A stretch of DNA of 13,615 bases from CAYNGH01 sp964396845 (GTDB lineage Bacteria > Vulcanimicrobiota > JAJTBE01 > CAYNGH01): positions 1 to 13,615 of the forward strand of contig CAYNGH010000090.1 of assembly GCA_964396845.1 (NCBI GenBank). Direction: 5' to 3'. Shown one piece after another: positions 13,457 through 13,615 of this stretch (positions within the stretch are counted from its first letter, which is position 1; every line of letters starts with the position of its first letter). Below the pieces are notes generated by a model. The model saw nothing but the letters and a program-made list of their open reading frames with translations, was not told the origin of the DNA and ran no database searches. The translations under genes were made by a program, and so were the position numbers.

Positions 13457-13483
13457 ATATCGGCATGGTGATTTTACTATTAA
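13457..13483 (-). promoter_or_regulatory. Flagellar sigma-28/SigD-type promoter for the MCP gene
   Basis: On the minus strand, GCCGATAT (13464-13457), the SigD/FliA -10 consensus, is preceded after exactly 15 bases by TTAA (13483-13480; consensus TAAA). It lies about 115 bases before the MCP start. Chemoreceptor genes are classical members of this regulon. Confidence 0.65.
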
Positions 13484-13509
13484 GATGATTTTCGATTGTT
13501 TTGAAAACA

Positions 13510-13537
13510 TTGCATTAAATTTATGCTAAAGTATAAT
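13510..13537 (+). promoter_or_regulatory. Candidate promoter directed out of the right edge
   Basis: A perfect TATAAT (13532-13537) is preceded after 16 bases by TTGCAT (13510-13515). Downstream, to 13615, there is an AGGAG at 13565 and an open frame from ATG 13596 (or TTG 13587) to the edge, too short to call a gene. Apart from the MCP leader and promoters, I see nothing else between 13345 and 13615. Confidence 0.3.
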
Positions 13538-13615
13538 GAGGGGTATTCATCATGTAGTACAAACAGGAGTTACTCAAAGTAGAAAGTTGATAGAAATGTG
13601 TTTTAGGAAAACTCA

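Noticed and set aside
1..13615. Mobile element, CRISPR array, tRNA or rRNA
   Set aside because: No transposase or integrase, no terminal repeats, no regularly spaced repeats and no tRNA-like TTCGAATC context were seen in the gaps between genes, which are all under 300 bases.

Overview
The window reads as chromosomal core DNA from a bacterium with a Gram-positive (Firmicutes/Clostridia-like) style of gene expression. Near-perfect AGGAGG ribosome binding sites sit 6-10 bases before most starts, TTG and GTG starts occur, rplU is followed by the cysteine protease gene prp (a Firmicutes trait), and murA is linked to an mreB/mbl-type gene. The presence of a cytoplasmic group 3b [NiFe] hydrogenase suggests an anaerobe. 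The lineage is an inference; no rRNA or other phylogenetic marker is present. I see no mobile element, CRISPR array, tRNA or rRNA.

Layout. Positions 1-1752 (minus strand): murA, overlapped by the 5' part of an mreB/mbl gene that runs off the left edge; these make cell wall precursor and organise wall growth. Positions 1884-4098 (plus): a lone OppD/DppD-type ABC transporter ATPase and an unrecognised 396-residue protein with an N-terminal pair of CxxC motifs. Positions 4199-8238 (minus): a compact four-gene operon for a soluble heterotetrameric NAD(P)-linked [NiFe] hydrogenase (beta, gamma, delta, alpha, in the order known from Pyrococcus hydBGDA), ending in a clear intrinsic terminator. Positions 8497-8934 (plus): a small conserved hypothetical gene transcribed divergently from the hydrogenase, with several inverted repeats between them. 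Positions 8931-10733 (minus): a small one-helix membrane protein, lspA (lipoprotein signal peptidase) and an unusual protein that fuses a degenerate RNase H-like fold to a Nudix hydrolase. Positions 10834-11481 (minus): rplU and prp, ended by a hairpin, without rpmA directly behind. Positions 11620-13344 (minus): a chemoreceptor (MCP) with one periplasmic-type Cache domain, preceded by a flagellar sigma-28 type promoter and a leader that can fold into two hairpins.

How they work together: most of the window is housekeeping (wall synthesis, ribosome, lipoprotein processing). The hydrogenase is a metabolic module that would exchange electrons between H2 and NAD(P)H through FAD and Fe-S clusters. 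The MCP and its promoter point to a motile cell. The items most worth a second look are the RNase H-like/Nudix fusion, whose usual metal-binding aspartates all look replaced; a Pro-to-Leu change inside the C-terminal nickel-binding motif of the hydrogenase large subunit; the unrecognised CxxC protein next to a lone ABC ATPase; and the palindrome-rich divergent promoter region upstream of the hydrogenase.
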